Shown: positions 18,134 through 26,240, numbered from the stretch's first letter. The stretch: 64,000 bases of DNA from Sphingopyxis sp. PAMC25046 (GCF_004795895.1 NZ_CP039250.1:1984001-2048000), one strand, 5' to 3'. Notes: generated by a model not told the origin, from the letters alone. Numbers and translations: made by a program.

Positions 18134-20122
18134 ATGATCAAGTCGATCCCGCTGACCAAGTTGGTCCAGTCCCCTCGCAATGTGCGCCGTCACGGTGACC
18201 CCGCCGCAGATTCCGAACTGAAAGCGAGCATTGCAGCCCATGGGTTGTTGCAGAACCTCATCGTTCGGCCAGCGGCTCGTGGCAAATTCGAGGTTGAAGC
18301 CGGAGAGCGCCGCCGGTGCGCCTTGCTGGCGCTTTCCGAAGAGAAAGTTCTGCCGAAGGGCTACGAGGTTACCTGCCTCGTGCTTGAGGACGATGCGGAA
18401 ATAGCCATCGAAACGAGTCTGGCCGAAAACTTCCATCGCCTCGCGATGAACCCAGCCGATGAAGCGCAGGCGTTCGCTGCCCTTATTGATGCTGGTGCCT
18501 CGACGGAAGATGTCGCGCGCCGCTTCGGGCTGACGGTCCGCTTCGTCGAAGGCCGGCTGCGTCTCGCGACCCTCGCGCCTGTCGTCTTCGATGCTCTGGC
18601 ATCCGGTGAAATCACTCTCGATCTCGCCAAAGCCTTCGGTGCGACCTCCGACCAGGAAATTCAGGCTCGCGTCTATGAACAGGCGTCCTCGGGCTATTAT
18701 GCGCCCAGCGCCGACAGCATCCGGCGCATGGTGCTCTCCGGCACGGTTCGCGGCAGCGATGCTCGGGCCCGTCTTGTCGGTCGCGACGCATATACCGCTG
18801 CAGGTGGCCGGATCGAACGCGAACTCTTCGACGACGATGACAGCGAGTCCTGGGTTGATGTCGCGCTTCTGGAAACCCTCGCCTCGGAGGAGATGGAAAG
18901 GCGCGCCAAGGCGCTCGCAGCAGAGCAGGGTCTTGCCTGGGTCAAGCCTACGCTTGACGCCTATGCCAGTCACGATCTCGTAGAAGGTCTCATTCGCCTT
19001 CCGGCCGAGCCGGCTCCGTTGACTGACGCCGAATTGGCCCGCCTTGACGAACTCGATGCTTCTTACGACGAGCATGCGGCCATTCTCGAGGATGAAGACA
19101 GCGCAGAAGAAGCAGTTGCCGCGGCCGAGGCGACGATCGAAGCGATCGAGCGCGAATGCCAGGACATTCGGGCAAAGCCCCCGGAGCTGGCGCCCGAACT
19201 GAAGGCCGATGCCGGAATGATCCTCGTTCTCTCGCGCGACGGCACACCGGTCCTCCAGCCGGTGTTCTACGGCGAGCGCGATATCGAAGTCGTTGGTGAC
19301 GACGATGTCGTCGAAGTCGTGGCGAGTGTCGGCAGTGATGGCAAACGCCGTGCGGCGCTTTCCAAGCGTCTGGTCGACGAACTTGCGATGCAACGTCGTG
19401 ACGTGCTCGCGCTCCACGTGGCATCGGATCCCGGCCTTTCGCTCGACATCATGGTCTTCACCCTCGCGGATGCCGACACCCACGACTGGCGGTCACGCGC
19501 GGCCACGACCCTGCGTGGCGGCGTCCCTGCGGGTCCGATTGTCGGGTTCGAAGCGAAGGATGCGCCGGCAAGCGCATCCCTTGCGGACCTGCGCTCTGGT
19601 CTCGATGAGAGCTGGCGATCTGGCGAAGACGCTTCGTCGCGCTTCAAGATGTTTCGGGCACTCGCCGATGAAAGCCGCGCAGCGTGGCTCGGCTTCGTCG
19701 TCGCTCGCACGCTCGAGGCGAGCCTCAACATGGCAGGCGAACGTCAGATCACGTTTCAGGATCATCTGGGCAGCACGATCGGCATTGACATGGCGCAATG
19801 GTGGCGTCCGACCGCGGCAAACTACTTCGACCGCGTCTCAAAGCAGGTCATCCTTGATGCGCTCACCGATGTTGGCGGTTTGGAATTGTCCTCACGCTTC
19901 GCATCGGTGAAAAAGGGCGATCTTGCGATGAGCGCCGAGCGCGTCTTCGCGGGAACCTACATCACCGAGGTCGAAGTTCGGGAAAGGGCCCTCGCCTGGG
20001 TGCCTGAAGTCATGCGCTTTGCCGACCAGCCGGAAATTCCTGCCGATAGCGAAGCGCAAAGTCCCGACGCGGATTTCGTCGCCAACGACGACAATCAGCC
20101 CCCGAGCGAGCTGGCCGCCTGA
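18134..20122 (+). CDS. ParB/Spo0J-family nuclease-like protein without ParA
   Basis: 662 residues from ATG 18134, chosen for its AGGAG site. The N-terminal ParB/sulfiredoxin-fold domain shows IPLTKLVQSPRNVRRH, SIAAHGLLQNLIVRP and GERRRCALLAL; the KorB-like helix-turn-helix follows (STEDVARRFGLTVRFVEGRLRLATL, about 130-155). The long acidic middle (about 290-350) and a C-terminal half of unknown fold make it twice the size of chromosomal ParB. No parA is adjacent, so classical partition is unlikely. Large ParB-like proteins of this type recur on sphingomonad mobile elements and may act in DNA processing or stabilisation. Confidence 0.82.
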   Translation: MIKSIPLTKLVQSPRNVRRHGDPAADSELKASIAAHGLLQNLIVRPAARGKFEVEAGERRRCALLALSEEKVLPKGYEVTCLVLEDDAEIAIETSLAENFHRLAMNPADEAQAFAALIDAGASTEDVARRFGLTVRFVEGRLRLATLAPVVFDALASGEITLDLAKAFGATSDQEIQARVYEQASSGYYAPSADSIRRMVLSGTVRGSDARARLVGRDAYTAAGGRIERELFDDDDSESWVDVALLETLASEEMERRAKALAAEQGLAWVKPTLDAYASHDLVEGLIRLPAEPAPLTDAELARLDELDASYDEHAAILEDEDSAEEAVAAAEATIEAIERECQDIRAKPPELAPELKADAGMILVLSRDGTPVLQPVFYGERDIEVVGDDDVVEVVASVGSDGKRRAALSKRLVDELAMQRRDVLALHVASDPGLSLDIMVFTLADADTHDWRSRAATTLRGGVPAGPIVGFEAKDAPASASLADLRSGLDESWRSGEDASSRFKMFRALADESRAAWLGFVVARTLEASLNMAGERQITFQDHLGSTIGIDMAQWWRPTAANYFDRVSKQVILDALTDVGGLELSSRFASVKKGDLAMSAERVFAGTYITEVEVRERALAWVPEVMRFADQPEIPADSEAQSPDADFVANDDNQPPSELAA

Positions 20123-20156
20123 CCTCCTCCTGACAGGAACGGCTGCTCGCTACCGT

Positions 20157-20192
20157 GAAGCGGTCCTCCGGCACATGCCGGGGGGCCGCTTC
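20157..20192 (+). promoter_or_regulatory. Nested hairpin in the ardC leader
   Basis: Outer stem GAAGCGG (20157-20163) with CCGCTTC (20186-20192), inner stem CCGGCA (20168-20173) with TGCCGG (20176-20181). No T-run follows. It lies 85 bases before the antirestriction gene and may control its translation or mRNA stability. Confidence 0.4.
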
Positions 20193-20277
20193 CTTCATGG
20201 AAAGAGAGCGGAGGGGGCTCCGGGATCTCCGGCACTGACCGACGGAACTGTCGTCAGGCCATTTCAGGAGATCCAAC

Positions 20278-21219
20278 ATGGCCTATCGCAAGGGACAAAG
20301 CGGCGGAGTGTCGCCTGCTACCCGTATCACCCAGGAAATCATCGCCCGCCTCGAGTCCGGCACGAAGCCGTGGATCAAGCCATGGCGCGGTGTGCCAGTC
20401 TCGCGTCCATTGCGGGCGTGCGGCGTCCCTTATCGCGGCATGAATGTATTCTGGCTCTGGATGGTTGCGGATATGTGCGGTTACGCCTCGCCGTTCTGGA
20501 TGACCTACAATCAGGCCAAAGAACTGGGCGCACAGGTGCGCAAGGGCGAAAAATCCACCATCGCCATCTTCTACAAGAGCTACACCAAGGAAGTCGAAGC
20601 CCCCGAAACCGGCGAAAAAACCGACGAAAGTCGTCGTGTGTTGAAGGCCTATCCGGTTTTCAATGCTGATCAGGTCGAAGGTCTGCCCGAGCGTTTCCAT
20701 CCCGCCGCGACGCTTGAGGTGGTGGAGCCCGAGGGCCGTCAGGTTGAACTCGACTCATTCTTTGCCCGTATTCCGGCCGTGCTGCGGCATCAGGGCGACG
20801 AAGCCTATTATGAGCCAGTGGCTGACCGGGTGACAATGCCGCCCGCGCATCTCTTCTCGGGCTTCGACCACTATTACGCGACGCTCGCGCACGAGCTGTC
20901 GCATTGGACCGGCCATGCCAGTCGCCTCGACCGCAATCTCAAGAATCGATTTGGTTCTGCAGCTTACGCTGCCGAGGAACTCATTGCCGAACTTTCGAGC
21001 GCTATGCTTGGCGCTGAACTCGGTCTGCCAGTCACCCACCTCGATAGCCATGCCAGCTATATCGAGCACTGGCTCAAGCTCCTGAAGCAGGATGACCGTG
21101 CCATTCTCACCGCTGCCGCGAAGGCTGAGGAAGCATCAAGGCTTTTGCTCAGACTCGGAGGACGGATCTCTGCCGATGATACCGACGAAGCGTCCGCCGA
21201 CGCTGCGTTGGCCGCCTGA
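20278..21219 (+). CDS. ardC: ArdC-like antirestriction protein (ssDNA-binding plus zincin domain)
   Basis: 313 residues. The N-terminal ArdC ssDNA-binding domain (about 10-130; ITQEIIARLESGTKPWIKPW, YRGMNVFWLW, GEKSTIAIFYKSY) is followed by a metallopeptidase-like domain with HELSHWTGHASRL (His-Glu-x-x-His, about 205-217) and a downstream EELIAELSSAMLG glutamate. Family members protect incoming single-stranded conjugative DNA from host restriction, and would be made early after transfer. Good ribosome site (TCAGGAGA). The small acidic gene 10 bases downstream is probably co-transcribed. Confidence 0.88.
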   Translation: MAYRKGQSGGVSPATRITQEIIARLESGTKPWIKPWRGVPVSRPLRACGVPYRGMNVFWLWMVADMCGYASPFWMTYNQAKELGAQVRKGEKSTIAIFYKSYTKEVEAPETGEKTDESRRVLKAYPVFNADQVEGLPERFHPAATLEVVEPEGRQVELDSFFARIPAVLRHQGDEAYYEPVADRVTMPPAHLFSGFDHYYATLAHELSHWTGHASRLDRNLKNRFGSAAYAAEELIAELSSAMLGAELGLPVTHLDSHASYIEHWLKLLKQDDRAILTAAAKAEEASRLLLRLGGRISADDTDEASADAALAA

Positions 21220-21229
21220 GGAGGGTGTC

Positions 21230-21652
21230 ATGGGCCGATCGGTCAGTTACCCCAGCGGGGCCATTGTCGCCTTCACCGTGCTCGAAGTTGAAGACGACGA
21301 CGACTGGGACTTCGAATATGAGTGGCTCCGCGAAGATCTGCGCGAGCGCGCAGGGCAGGCATTCCCTTCCCTGATCGCCCACGACGGTTGGCGGGGCCGC
21401 GAAGACCGCATCCTTATGCGCAATGCCTATGCAGATTTCGGCGTGTCGGTTTACGCCGGCCTGGTTGCGGTGTGGATCGTCGAGCGTGACGATGGCGCCT
21501 ATTGGGATGCCGATTGGCGCACGGCCAGATCGCCCAGAGCACAGCGCTGGCTGTCCCAGATCGCCTCGCGCTTTGAAGCGTTGTTCGGCGACTTCGTCTG
21601 CCTCGGTCACATGTCGAACGGTGAGGGCGTTTACGCAAAACGGGTGGCCTGA
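21230..21652 (+). CDS. Acidic protein of unknown function downstream of ardC
   Basis: 140 residues, not recognised. A very acidic stretch (VEDDDDWDFEYEW) is followed by an amphipathic region and several Trp residues (WRGREDR, VAVWIVERDD, YWDADWR). No signal peptide or membrane segment. The start overlaps the ardC ribosome-site region (GAGGAGG just ahead), 10 bases after ardC, so it probably acts with it. The charge pattern is reminiscent of DNA-mimic antirestriction proteins, but that is speculation. Confidence 0.7.
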   Translation: MGRSVSYPSGAIVAFTVLEVEDDDDWDFEYEWLREDLRERAGQAFPSLIAHDGWRGREDRILMRNAYADFGVSVYAGLVAVWIVERDDGAYWDADWRTARSPRAQRWLSQIASRFEALFGDFVCLGHMSNGEGVYAKRVA

Positions 21653-21952
21653 ATGCACCAGTCACTTTGATCGTGGCGAGGTGCCTGTCCTCCCTGACGA
21701 AACTTGCTTTTGCACTCATGGCCTGAAGCCATGCGAGAAAGGCCCTGGGCCAGCCGCCAGTCTGCCGCAACCCGGCTTGCGCAGGCCCGAGTTGGCCCGG
21801 CCCTGTGGGCCGTTGGCCTGCCCGCGCCAGCCTGCCCAAGCGGGTTTCCCCTGTCGGGTGCGGAGACTGCCTCAAGCTGGCCCTGACGGGCTCTCGCTGG
21901 CGCAGCCATGAGCGGGTGCGTCAGCCTCACACCAGTCAGGAGGACAATACCC
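21653..21952 (+). other. Non-coding structured leader (300 bases) before the DUF2493 gene
   Basis: No convincing gene. The stretch is GC-rich and packed with short complementary runs (GGCCCGG, GGGCC, CAGGC, GCCTGCC) around 21780-21850, so it can form several alternative hairpins. It ends with AGGAGG 10 bases before the next ATG. It is similar in character to the leaders before parB, ardC and ssb. Confidence 0.35.
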
Positions 21953-22906
21953 ATGCACTCATCATTTTCTGACCAACTTGCCGGCCTCGATCTTTCCGGT
22001 TTTTCGATTGGTCCTGCCCCGGTTTCCACCAATGATTTTCCGGTCCACGAGGCGGTCGTTCAGACTCTCGAAGCGGTCTGGTCCGATCTTTTTGCGATGG
22101 TCTCTGGGACTGCGCTGGAAGCCGATGCCGAGGACCTAGGCTGGGCGTTCGTCAACATCTTCCACCGTTCCGCGACCCGCAAATCGACCGCAGTCGACCG
22201 CGCAACCGACGAAGTCCGAGCGCTCGTCGCCACTGCAGATGGATCCGAAATTCATACCCATGAACTCGAGACCCAGGTTGAGCGCGCGCAGTGCGCCGAA
22301 GGGGCCATGATCGCTCTCGAAGAGATGCGCGAAGTGGCCGCTGCCCTCTATCTCAACGAATTCGGCTCCTCGTGGAAGCCCGTGTCGAGTTCGCGCTTCA
22401 ATCACAGCGCCATGCTGACTTCCGCGCTTGTCGAGGGCCGCGAGTTCGTCCGAGCCCGGTCCGAAGCCAAGCGCCGCGCCGCCATGCCAGAAGGTACGCC
22501 GGTGATCTTTGCCGGTGGCCGCACACGCCATCCAAACGAGCAGGACGCTCTCACTTTCGCCAACAACGTCTGGGCTACTCTGGACAAGGTTCACGACCGG
22601 GTTCCTGACATGGTTCTTGTCCACGGCGGTGATACCAAGGGCGTTGACCGTCTGGCATCTTCATGGGCGGAACGACGCAACATCCCGCAAATCAGCTTCT
22701 CCCTCGACATGCGCCTGGGGGCACGCGCAGGCTTCAAGCGCAACGAGCGTATGCTCTCGCTTGACCCCCGTTATGTCGTCGCCTTTCCCGGAAACGGGGT
22801 CCTGGAGCGCCTCGTCATCGAAGCCAAATCCCGTCGGATTACCGTCGTTGATCGCCGCGGTCCGCTTGGAACCTCTCCCAAGCGCGCGGCTCAGGATACC
22901 GACTGA
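21953..22906 (+). CDS. DUF2493 (SLOG/YspA-like) protein
   Basis: 317 residues from ATG 21953 (AGGAGG 10 bases upstream). The C-terminal 130 residues form a DUF2493 Rossmann-like SLOG domain: TPVIFAGGRTRHPNEQDAL, then MVLVHGGDTKGVDRLASSWAERRN, and FKRNERML...YVVAFPGN. SLOG domains bind nucleotide-derived ligands or nucleobases. The N-terminal half is helical and unrecognised. Proteins of this kind are frequent in the accessory blocks of sphingomonad conjugative elements; a role in nucleotide signalling or establishment is plausible but unproven. Confidence 0.78.
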   Translation: MHSSFSDQLAGLDLSGFSIGPAPVSTNDFPVHEAVVQTLEAVWSDLFAMVSGTALEADAEDLGWAFVNIFHRSATRKSTAVDRATDEVRALVATADGSEIHTHELETQVERAQCAEGAMIALEEMREVAAALYLNEFGSSWKPVSSSRFNHSAMLTSALVEGREFVRARSEAKRRAAMPEGTPVIFAGGRTRHPNEQDALTFANNVWATLDKVHDRVPDMVLVHGGDTKGVDRLASSWAERRNIPQISFSLDMRLGARAGFKRNERMLSLDPRYVVAFPGNGVLERLVIEAKSRRITVVDRRGPLGTSPKRAAQDTD

Positions 22907-22919
22907 TACGTCCGGCATC

Positions 22920-22944
22920 GCGCCAGCGCCATCGGCGCTGGCGC
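22920..22944 (+). promoter_or_regulatory. Perfect 11-bp hairpin after the DUF2493 gene
   Basis: GCGCCAGCGCC (22920-22930), loop ATC, GGCGCTGGCGC (22934-22944). No T-run, so either a factor-dependent stop, an mRNA stabiliser, or a leader structure for the next gene, whose ATG is 80 bases downstream. Confidence 0.5.
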
Positions 22945-23023
22945 AGGCCGTCAGAGGAAAGAGATCGCCTGTTATCGTGGGCAAGACGATCGGTCCTTGC
23001 CCCCACATTGCAGGAGAAATCTG

Positions 23024-23461
23024 ATGACTGATTTTCAGGCGATCATGGCGGATTTTGCTGTCCGCCAGGCCGAGCGCGCGGCGCAGGCACAAAGTGAAAT
23101 CCAACGGCTCAAGGCAGCTATCATTGCCCCGCTGCGCAATGCCGAAATTGCCCGCGTAGAAATCCGTTTCGATGGGTGCGGCGACAGCGGTGCGGTCGAA
23201 GAATGCGTCTTCTCTGACGCCGGCGGGGCGAGTGTTCCGTGTCCCGAAGTGACGATCGACTGTGCTGGAGAAGGCGACGACCAGAGCCTCAATTCCGCCC
23301 TCGAGCAACTGACTTACCTTGCTCTCGAACGCCATCATCCCGGATGGGAAATCAATGATGGTGCTTGCGGCGAACTGGTCATCGACGTGGCTACGCCGAG
23401 TTTCGTTCTGGACTGCCAGCTGCGTTACACGGCGACCGACGACCATTCGACTGATCTCTAG
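23024..23461 (+). CDS. DUF6878-like protein
   Basis: 145-residue cytoplasmic protein of unknown function. The family-like core is IARVEIRFDGCGDSGAVEECVF (about 45-66), with the repeated pattern of a beta strand followed by an acidic turn, then LALERHHPGWEINDGACGELVIDV. The N-terminal 40 residues are a charged helix. It has a strong AGGAG site and lies 11 bases before the next gene. I recognise the DUF6878 pattern from similar elements; no activity is known. Confidence 0.65.
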   Translation: MTDFQAIMADFAVRQAERAAQAQSEIQRLKAAIIAPLRNAEIARVEIRFDGCGDSGAVEECVFSDAGGASVPCPEVTIDCAGEGDDQSLNSALEQLTYLALERHHPGWEINDGACGELVIDVATPSFVLDCQLRYTATDDHSTDL

Positions 23462-23471
23462 GAGAGATGCG

Positions 23472-23900
23472 ATGGCTCATTGCTACTATCACGCCCTATC
23501 GTCAGTCCGGAAATGGGGAGGGGTGGTGGAAGATTACCTGCCGCTCCACCAATGGTTTGACCAGTCGAAGGCGATCTTTGCTGATCCGCGGCACCGGGCC
23601 CTTCGGCACCATGCCGAAGGCATTTTCATGCTCGAAACGCTGTTCGGGCCTACCATCGTCAACGCCGACAACCGTGTCGTGCCTGTTCGCCTTGTAGGCG
23701 AGCAGCACGTCCGCGAGGACTTGGGTACGATTCCTTCCTTTGCGGATTGGGGGCGCCTAATCACGCCCCAAGACTGGATGTTGCGGGGGCACCGTCTGGA
23801 CGAGCCTATACCGCTTGGCACTGTTGAGACTGCTGCTGGCGGTGCGTTTTCAGGGGGTCTTTCGTCCGCTTCGGGAGGAGCGTCCGTAGTCGAGATATGA
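23472..23900 (+). CDS. DUF6915-like protein
   Basis: 142 residues. The opening MAHCYYHALSSVRKWGG, then DYLPLHQWFDQSKAIF and FADPRHRALRHHAEGIFMLE, is the conserved histidine-rich pattern of DUF6915. Function unknown; the regular His spacing suggests metal binding. A glycine-rich tail ends the protein. Ribosome site GGAGAG overlaps the preceding stop, so it is translated in tandem with the DUF6878 gene. Confidence 0.65.
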   Translation: MAHCYYHALSSVRKWGGVVEDYLPLHQWFDQSKAIFADPRHRALRHHAEGIFMLETLFGPTIVNADNRVVPVRLVGEQHVREDLGTIPSFADWGRLITPQDWMLRGHRLDEPIPLGTVETAAGGAFSGGLSSASGGASVVEI

Positions 23901-24200
23901 TGTCGCCTTAGAAGGTAGGCGAGGTCAGGGGGTGCGTCGCATCCCGATAATACGAAAAGTCATGGCTTGGCCTGTTGCAAGGCACTCGGGACCAACCCGG
24001 CCTGTAAGCAAACCTTTCCTGAAGCATCCCCGTCGAGACGCGCAACCCCGATCAGGTCCGGCCGAGTTGCCGGGCTGCGCCCGGCTGCCCGCACCACCCG
24101 AACCAGATCGAGGTTTCCCTTCGGTGCGCTTCGCCGTGGCCGCTTCCTAGTCGGGTTTGCAGCCGGGATGGACCCGGAATGCTCGATCAGGAGAAAGACC
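23901..24200 (+). other. Non-coding leader (300 bases) before ssb
   Basis: No gene recognised. It contains the hairpin GCCGGG-CTGCG-CCCGGC near 24072-24088 and further GC-rich complementary runs. It ends with CAGGAG 12 bases before the ssb ATG. It probably carries the ssb promoter and leader. Confidence 0.35.
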
Positions 24201-24590
24201 ATGACCAATCTCGTTATCCTCGTTGGCCGCATCGCTCGCGACCCCGAAACCCGCACTACCCAAGGCGGCACCAACATCACCTCGATCTCGGTCGTCACCG
24301 ACCGTCCCGCCCGCAAGGACGGCAAGACCTACAAGGACGAAAACGGCTACACCGCCAAGGACAGCGAATTCCACCGCGTGACATGCTTCAACGGGCTCGG
24401 CCAGAACGTCGCCAAGTACTGCACCAAGGGCCAGCTCGTGACGGTCGACGGGCGCATCCACTATACGCAGTGGGAAGACCAGGACGGCACCAAGCGTTAC
24501 GGCTGCGAGATCATCGCCGACAAGGTGGACTTCCTCACCAAAGGCCGGGCGTCGAACAATGAGGGTGCGCCCGACATCGACGAGGACTGA
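24201..24590 (+). CDS. ssb: Single-stranded DNA-binding protein
   Basis: 129 residues with an OB fold: MTNLVILVGRIARDPETR, SISVVTDRP, EFHRVTCFNGLGQNVAKYCTKGQLVTVDGRIHYTQWED. It ends in the acidic tip DIDED, but without the usual DDIPF-type tail needed to bind many SSB partners. Plasmid-encoded SSBs coat and protect incoming single strands and can dampen the SOS response. It is followed directly by a good intrinsic terminator, so it is the end of its transcription unit. Confidence 0.92.
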   Translation: MTNLVILVGRIARDPETRTTQGGTNITSISVVTDRPARKDGKTYKDENGYTAKDSEFHRVTCFNGLGQNVAKYCTKGQLVTVDGRIHYTQWEDQDGTKRYGCEIIADKVDFLTKGRASNNEGAPDIDED

Positions 24591-24610
24591 ATTCCTCCCG
24601 CATATAACAA

Positions 24611-24647
24611 GGCTCCGATGGTTCGCGCCATCGGGGCCTCTTTTTTT
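24611..24647 (+). terminator. Intrinsic terminator after ssb
   Basis: Stem GGCTCCGATGG (24611-24621) with CCATCGGGGCC (24628-24638; one G-U pair), loop TTCGCG, then CTCTTTTTTT. A textbook rho-independent terminator. Confidence 0.85.
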
Positions 24648-24708
24648 GTGCTCGCTGCTTGGACGGCGGGGCGGGGCATCGAGCCCACACCCCGCCGCGG
24701 TTGAAGTG

Positions 24709-24939
24709 TCAGGCGGGGGAGAGCCGCTTGAGAGCATCGTCGATCCCGATGGTGAGCGATGCGCGGATGAGCTGCTTCAATTGCGCAGGTTCGATAGTCT
24801 CGGCTCCGCATTCGAGAAGAACCTTGCCCAGTTCGCCGGCTGCTTCATCTCGGAGCCTGGCCTCCTGTGCATCGAGTTCGTCGCGCTGTTCACGCAGTTT
24901 CTTGAGCGCATTACGCGCGCTCGGTTTGGACCTGGCCAT
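24709..24939 (-). CDS. DUF6437-like small protein
   Basis: 76 residues from ATG 24939 (AAAGGA ahead). Highly charged helical protein: MARSKPSARNALKKLREQRDELDAQEARLRDEA is a likely coiled coil, followed by a C-terminal helix pair. This matches the DUF6437 pattern found beside ssb and conjugation genes in sphingomonads. Function unknown; dimerisation through the coiled coil is likely. Confidence 0.65.
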   Translation of the reverse strand: MARSKPSARNALKKLREQRDELDAQEARLRDEAAGELGKVLLECGAETIEPAQLKQLIRASLTIGIDDALKRLSPA

Positions 24940-25265
24940 CAGATTGTCCTTTCGCTGGCCGTTGGTCCCCTCCACGCGCGACAGTGCCAGCATGGGGCCA
25001 TGTAGGAAAACGGTTTTTGCCGCGATGCCAGTGATTTTCACGCTGACGTTGGAGAGGTCTCTCTCGCAGAAAGTCCAAGTGTGATGCGGGCTTTGGGGCC
25101 GCGTCAAGGACGACGGGGCCCCACCATTTTTACCGGGCAAGCCCGGCAAAAATCGTTTCCCCCATCGCCGCTTCGCGGCCGCGCCATGCGCGGTCCCTGA
25201 CCCGGCCCGTCACCCACATCCTCGCAGCTCCTGATGCGACGCATCGAACATCAGGAGGAAAGATC
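24940..25265. other. Non-coding stretch between DUF6437 and the next small gene, with a symmetrical hairpin
   Basis: No gene supported. It contains a striking hairpin at 25127-25152: TTTTTACCGGGC, AA, GCCCGGCAAAAA, so the T- and A-runs pair with each other as well. A second GC-rich hairpin lies around 25175-25195. The right end holds AGGAGGAAAG before the next ATG. It may include promoters for both flanking genes. Confidence 0.4.
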
Positions 25266-25502
25266 ATGTACGCTTCACTGAATATCGCGCAGGGTTCATT
25301 CCAGGCAGATCAGGCAGCTTTCGTTGCCGCACTCGACAAGGCTCATGCCCGGTCCCTTCACAGCTACTTCACCCAATATGTCCTGACCGATGGTGAGGCA
25401 GGTTACATTGCGGTCGATGAGGGCGATTACGGCGCACTGCCCAAGGCCATGCTGGACCGGGTTATCGACACAGTGCCTGGAAAGCTGAGCGATGAATTCT
25501 GA
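25266..25502 (+). CDS. Small protein of unknown function
   Basis: 78 residues, unrecognised; strong AGGAGG ribosome site. MYASLNIAQGSFQADQAAFVAALDKAHARSLHSYFTQYVLTDGEAGYIAVDEGDYGALP suggests a small mixed helix-strand protein, soluble. The isolated position between two divergent or convergent small genes gives no functional clue. Confidence 0.65.
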   Translation: MYASLNIAQGSFQADQAAFVAALDKAHARSLHSYFTQYVLTDGEAGYIAVDEGDYGALPKAMLDRVIDTVPGKLSDEF

Positions 25503-25512
25503 TGCCCCACAC

Positions 25513-25555
25513 GAGGATGAAGTCCGTCAGGGCTTCCTCCTTTCTTTTTGCTCGG
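25513..25555 (+). terminator. Possible terminator after the small gene
   Basis: Imperfect stem GAGGATGAAG with CTTCCTCC, followed by TTTCTTTTT. The stem has a mismatch and a 10-base loop, so it is only tentative. Confidence 0.4.
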
Positions 25556-25604
25556 GTCCTGGATTGTCGCTCCCGGAGGTATCGCGCGAGCATTCCGTGC
25601 AGCA

Positions 25605-25799
25605 TCAGTCCTCGGCGTTAGACGCATCGAATTCCTCCAGCCGATCGGGCATGTCGAGCACCTTCATGGCCGCTGCTGAAATGGCCTCGGCCTTCGTCGG
25701 AAAGGCTTCCGCTGAACTGATCGACACGCCGCTCGAATAGGTCACGGTTGCCTGGAATCCGTTGCCTTTGGGCGTCGCGCTCAGTGTTACATCCGCCAT
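25605..25799 (-). CDS. Small protein of unknown function
   Basis: 64 residues from ATG 25799; an ATG two codons upstream lies too close to the AGGAG site. MADVTLSATPKGNGFQATVTYSSGVSISSAEAFPTKAEAISAAAMKVLDMPDRLEEF reads as a beta hairpin followed by a helix, similar in shape to small dsRBD-like or HicB-like folds, though no family is recognised. It is transcribed away from the presumed oriT region. Confidence 0.55.
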   Translation of the reverse strand: MADVTLSATPKGNGFQATVTYSSGVSISSAEAFPTKAEAISAAAMKVLDMPDRLEEFDASNAED

Positions 25800-26155
25800 A
25801 GCCATGCTCCTGGTGGGGTGCCCGCAACACCATTCTTCCTGCCGGCGGACTCGATCGATCTTTAACACAATCGGCAATCGAGCGGCATGGTATTCATCCT
25901 TTGGTTTTGGGACTTCAAAACCGCCGATCCCGTGCTGGTCATGACACTGGACCCTACCCTCTAAGCTGGGGACGGAAGAGCACACCGTACGCGACAAATC
26001 GCAGGCGGTGGGCAGTAAAAAAGAGAATAAATACAGGGTTTTGATGGATTCTTGCAAAAATGGCTGCTTCTCAATCAGAAATGAATGGTCGCCAATTCGC
26101 CAATCGAAGTTGATTGAAGGCAGCCAGAAAGGGCGCATTCCTGCGCATCTCGCAT
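25800..26155. other. oriT: Candidate origin of transfer (oriT) region
   Basis: A 350-base gap directly upstream of the mobilisation genes, clearly more AT-rich than its surroundings (26015-26070). Repeats seen: tandem TCGCCAAT x2 (26089-26104), the inverted repeat CAATC-GAAGTT-GATTG (26101-26116), a GCGCAT pair separated by TCCT (26133-26148), and CAATCG twice near 25875. Repeats next to a MobF relaxase operon are typical of oriT. The nick site was not identified. Confidence 0.4.
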
Positions 26156-26188
26156 GTTCTTGACATGTTCTCGTTTCTGATTTAGACA
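26156..26188 (+). promoter_or_regulatory. SOS box and promoter of the traD-traI unit
   Basis: GTTC-N7-GTTC (26156-26170) contains the consensus -35 TTGACA (26160-26165). After 17 bases comes TAGACA (26183-26188) as -10. This is the best promoter in the window, and it is completely covered by the LexA box. Confidence 0.75.
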
Positions 26189-26240
26189 ATAACCGCCTTT
26201 CGCAGTGCGTTCCGGGCTCCTGACCACAAGGAGTCCGTGC

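Noticed and set aside
18119..19483. 454-residue minus-strand frame opposite parB
   Set aside because: Composition artefact antisense to the ParB domain.
24709..25149. Longer 146-residue form of the DUF6437 protein
   Set aside because: The first 70 residues lack conservation-like character, and a good ribosome site sits before ATG 24939.
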